NCBI GenBank assembly: GCA_023433775.1
Contig: JAEYTY010000015.1
Location: 1 to 31,691 of the forward strand
Length of the DNA: 31,691 nucleotides
Source: Pseudomonadota bacterium
Lineage (GTDB): Bacteria > Pseudomonadota > Alphaproteobacteria > Rhizobiales > Devosiaceae
Direction: 5' to 3'
Below, in pieces: positions 31,662 to 31,691 of the stretch (position 1 is its first letter; every line of letters starts with the position of its first letter). The notes beneath the pieces are model-generated. The model did not search any database and was not told the origin of the DNA. It was given only the letters and a program-made list of their open reading frames with translations. Position numbers and translations under genes: made by a program.

Positions 31662-31691
31662 CGAGGGGATCATCGCTCAATGGGGCGACGG

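Noticed and set aside
30867..31673. Minus-strand frame of 268 codons opposite the gene at 30960
   Set aside because: The plus-strand frame has a structured N terminus with family-like conservation; the antisense one has no motif and an unlikely composition.

Overview
The window is about 31.7 kb of GC-rich alphaproteobacterial chromosome, most likely from the Hyphomicrobiales (Devosia-like). The assignment rests on gene order and protein style: mutM divergent from ubiE-ubiB-dut, an rpsT-dnaA-dnaN-recF-gyrB replication block, a tsaB-rimI-fur/mur-plsC operon, and GANTC (CcrM-type) sites clustered upstream of dnaA. No database search was possible; genus-level placement is inference.

Layout. (1) 1-2731: 3' end of a YcaQ-type winged-helix DNA repair protein, nicotinate phosphoribosyltransferase, and two small unknown proteins. 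(2) 2806-5188, minus strand: tsaB, rimI, a Fur/Mur regulator and an acyltransferase with overlapping or nearly adjacent ends. The lipoprotein acyltransferase lnt runs divergently (5330-6946) and faces a tRNA-Leu(CAG) gene across a shared hairpin. (3) 7128-10837: a GFA-family zinc protein, an NDUFA9-like NAD(P)-binding protein, a PadR regulator with a palindrome at its promoter, a TauE/SafE transporter and a secreted DUF2147 protein. (4) 11031-16538: an iron-sulfur rRNA/tRNA uridine methyltransferase, a large FAD/[4Fe-4S] D-2-hydroxyacid dehydrogenase with a 14-bp dyad just upstream, and a Gfo/Idh/MocA oxidoreductase. (5) 16686-20985, minus strand: ubiE-ubiB-dut-DUF2259-moeB-like, linking ubiquinone synthesis, nucleotide sanitation and a MoeB/ThiF-type adenylyltransferase. 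(6) 21104-30002, plus strand: mutM, rpsT, dnaA, dnaN, recF and gyrB, the classical replication and repair cluster.

The part least explained by housekeeping genes lies after gyrB (30003-31691). It holds three GCATAA-centred repeats, then a 102-bp inverted copy of the 3' part of gyrB that differs from the resident gene almost only at synonymous positions, then two divergent genes of unknown function separated by dyad symmetries. This looks like the edge of an accessory or integrated segment placed directly behind gyrB.

The core intergenic regions also carry structure. A two-hairpin element of 60 bp occurs once after dnaA and once after dnaN, with compensatory base changes in both stems. The dnaA leader can form four consecutive hairpins and ends in a short reading frame overlapping one candidate dnaA start. 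A 19-bp palindrome lies upstream of dnaN. I see no CRISPR array, no intact insertion sequence and no convincing DnaA-box cluster, so I do not call an origin here.
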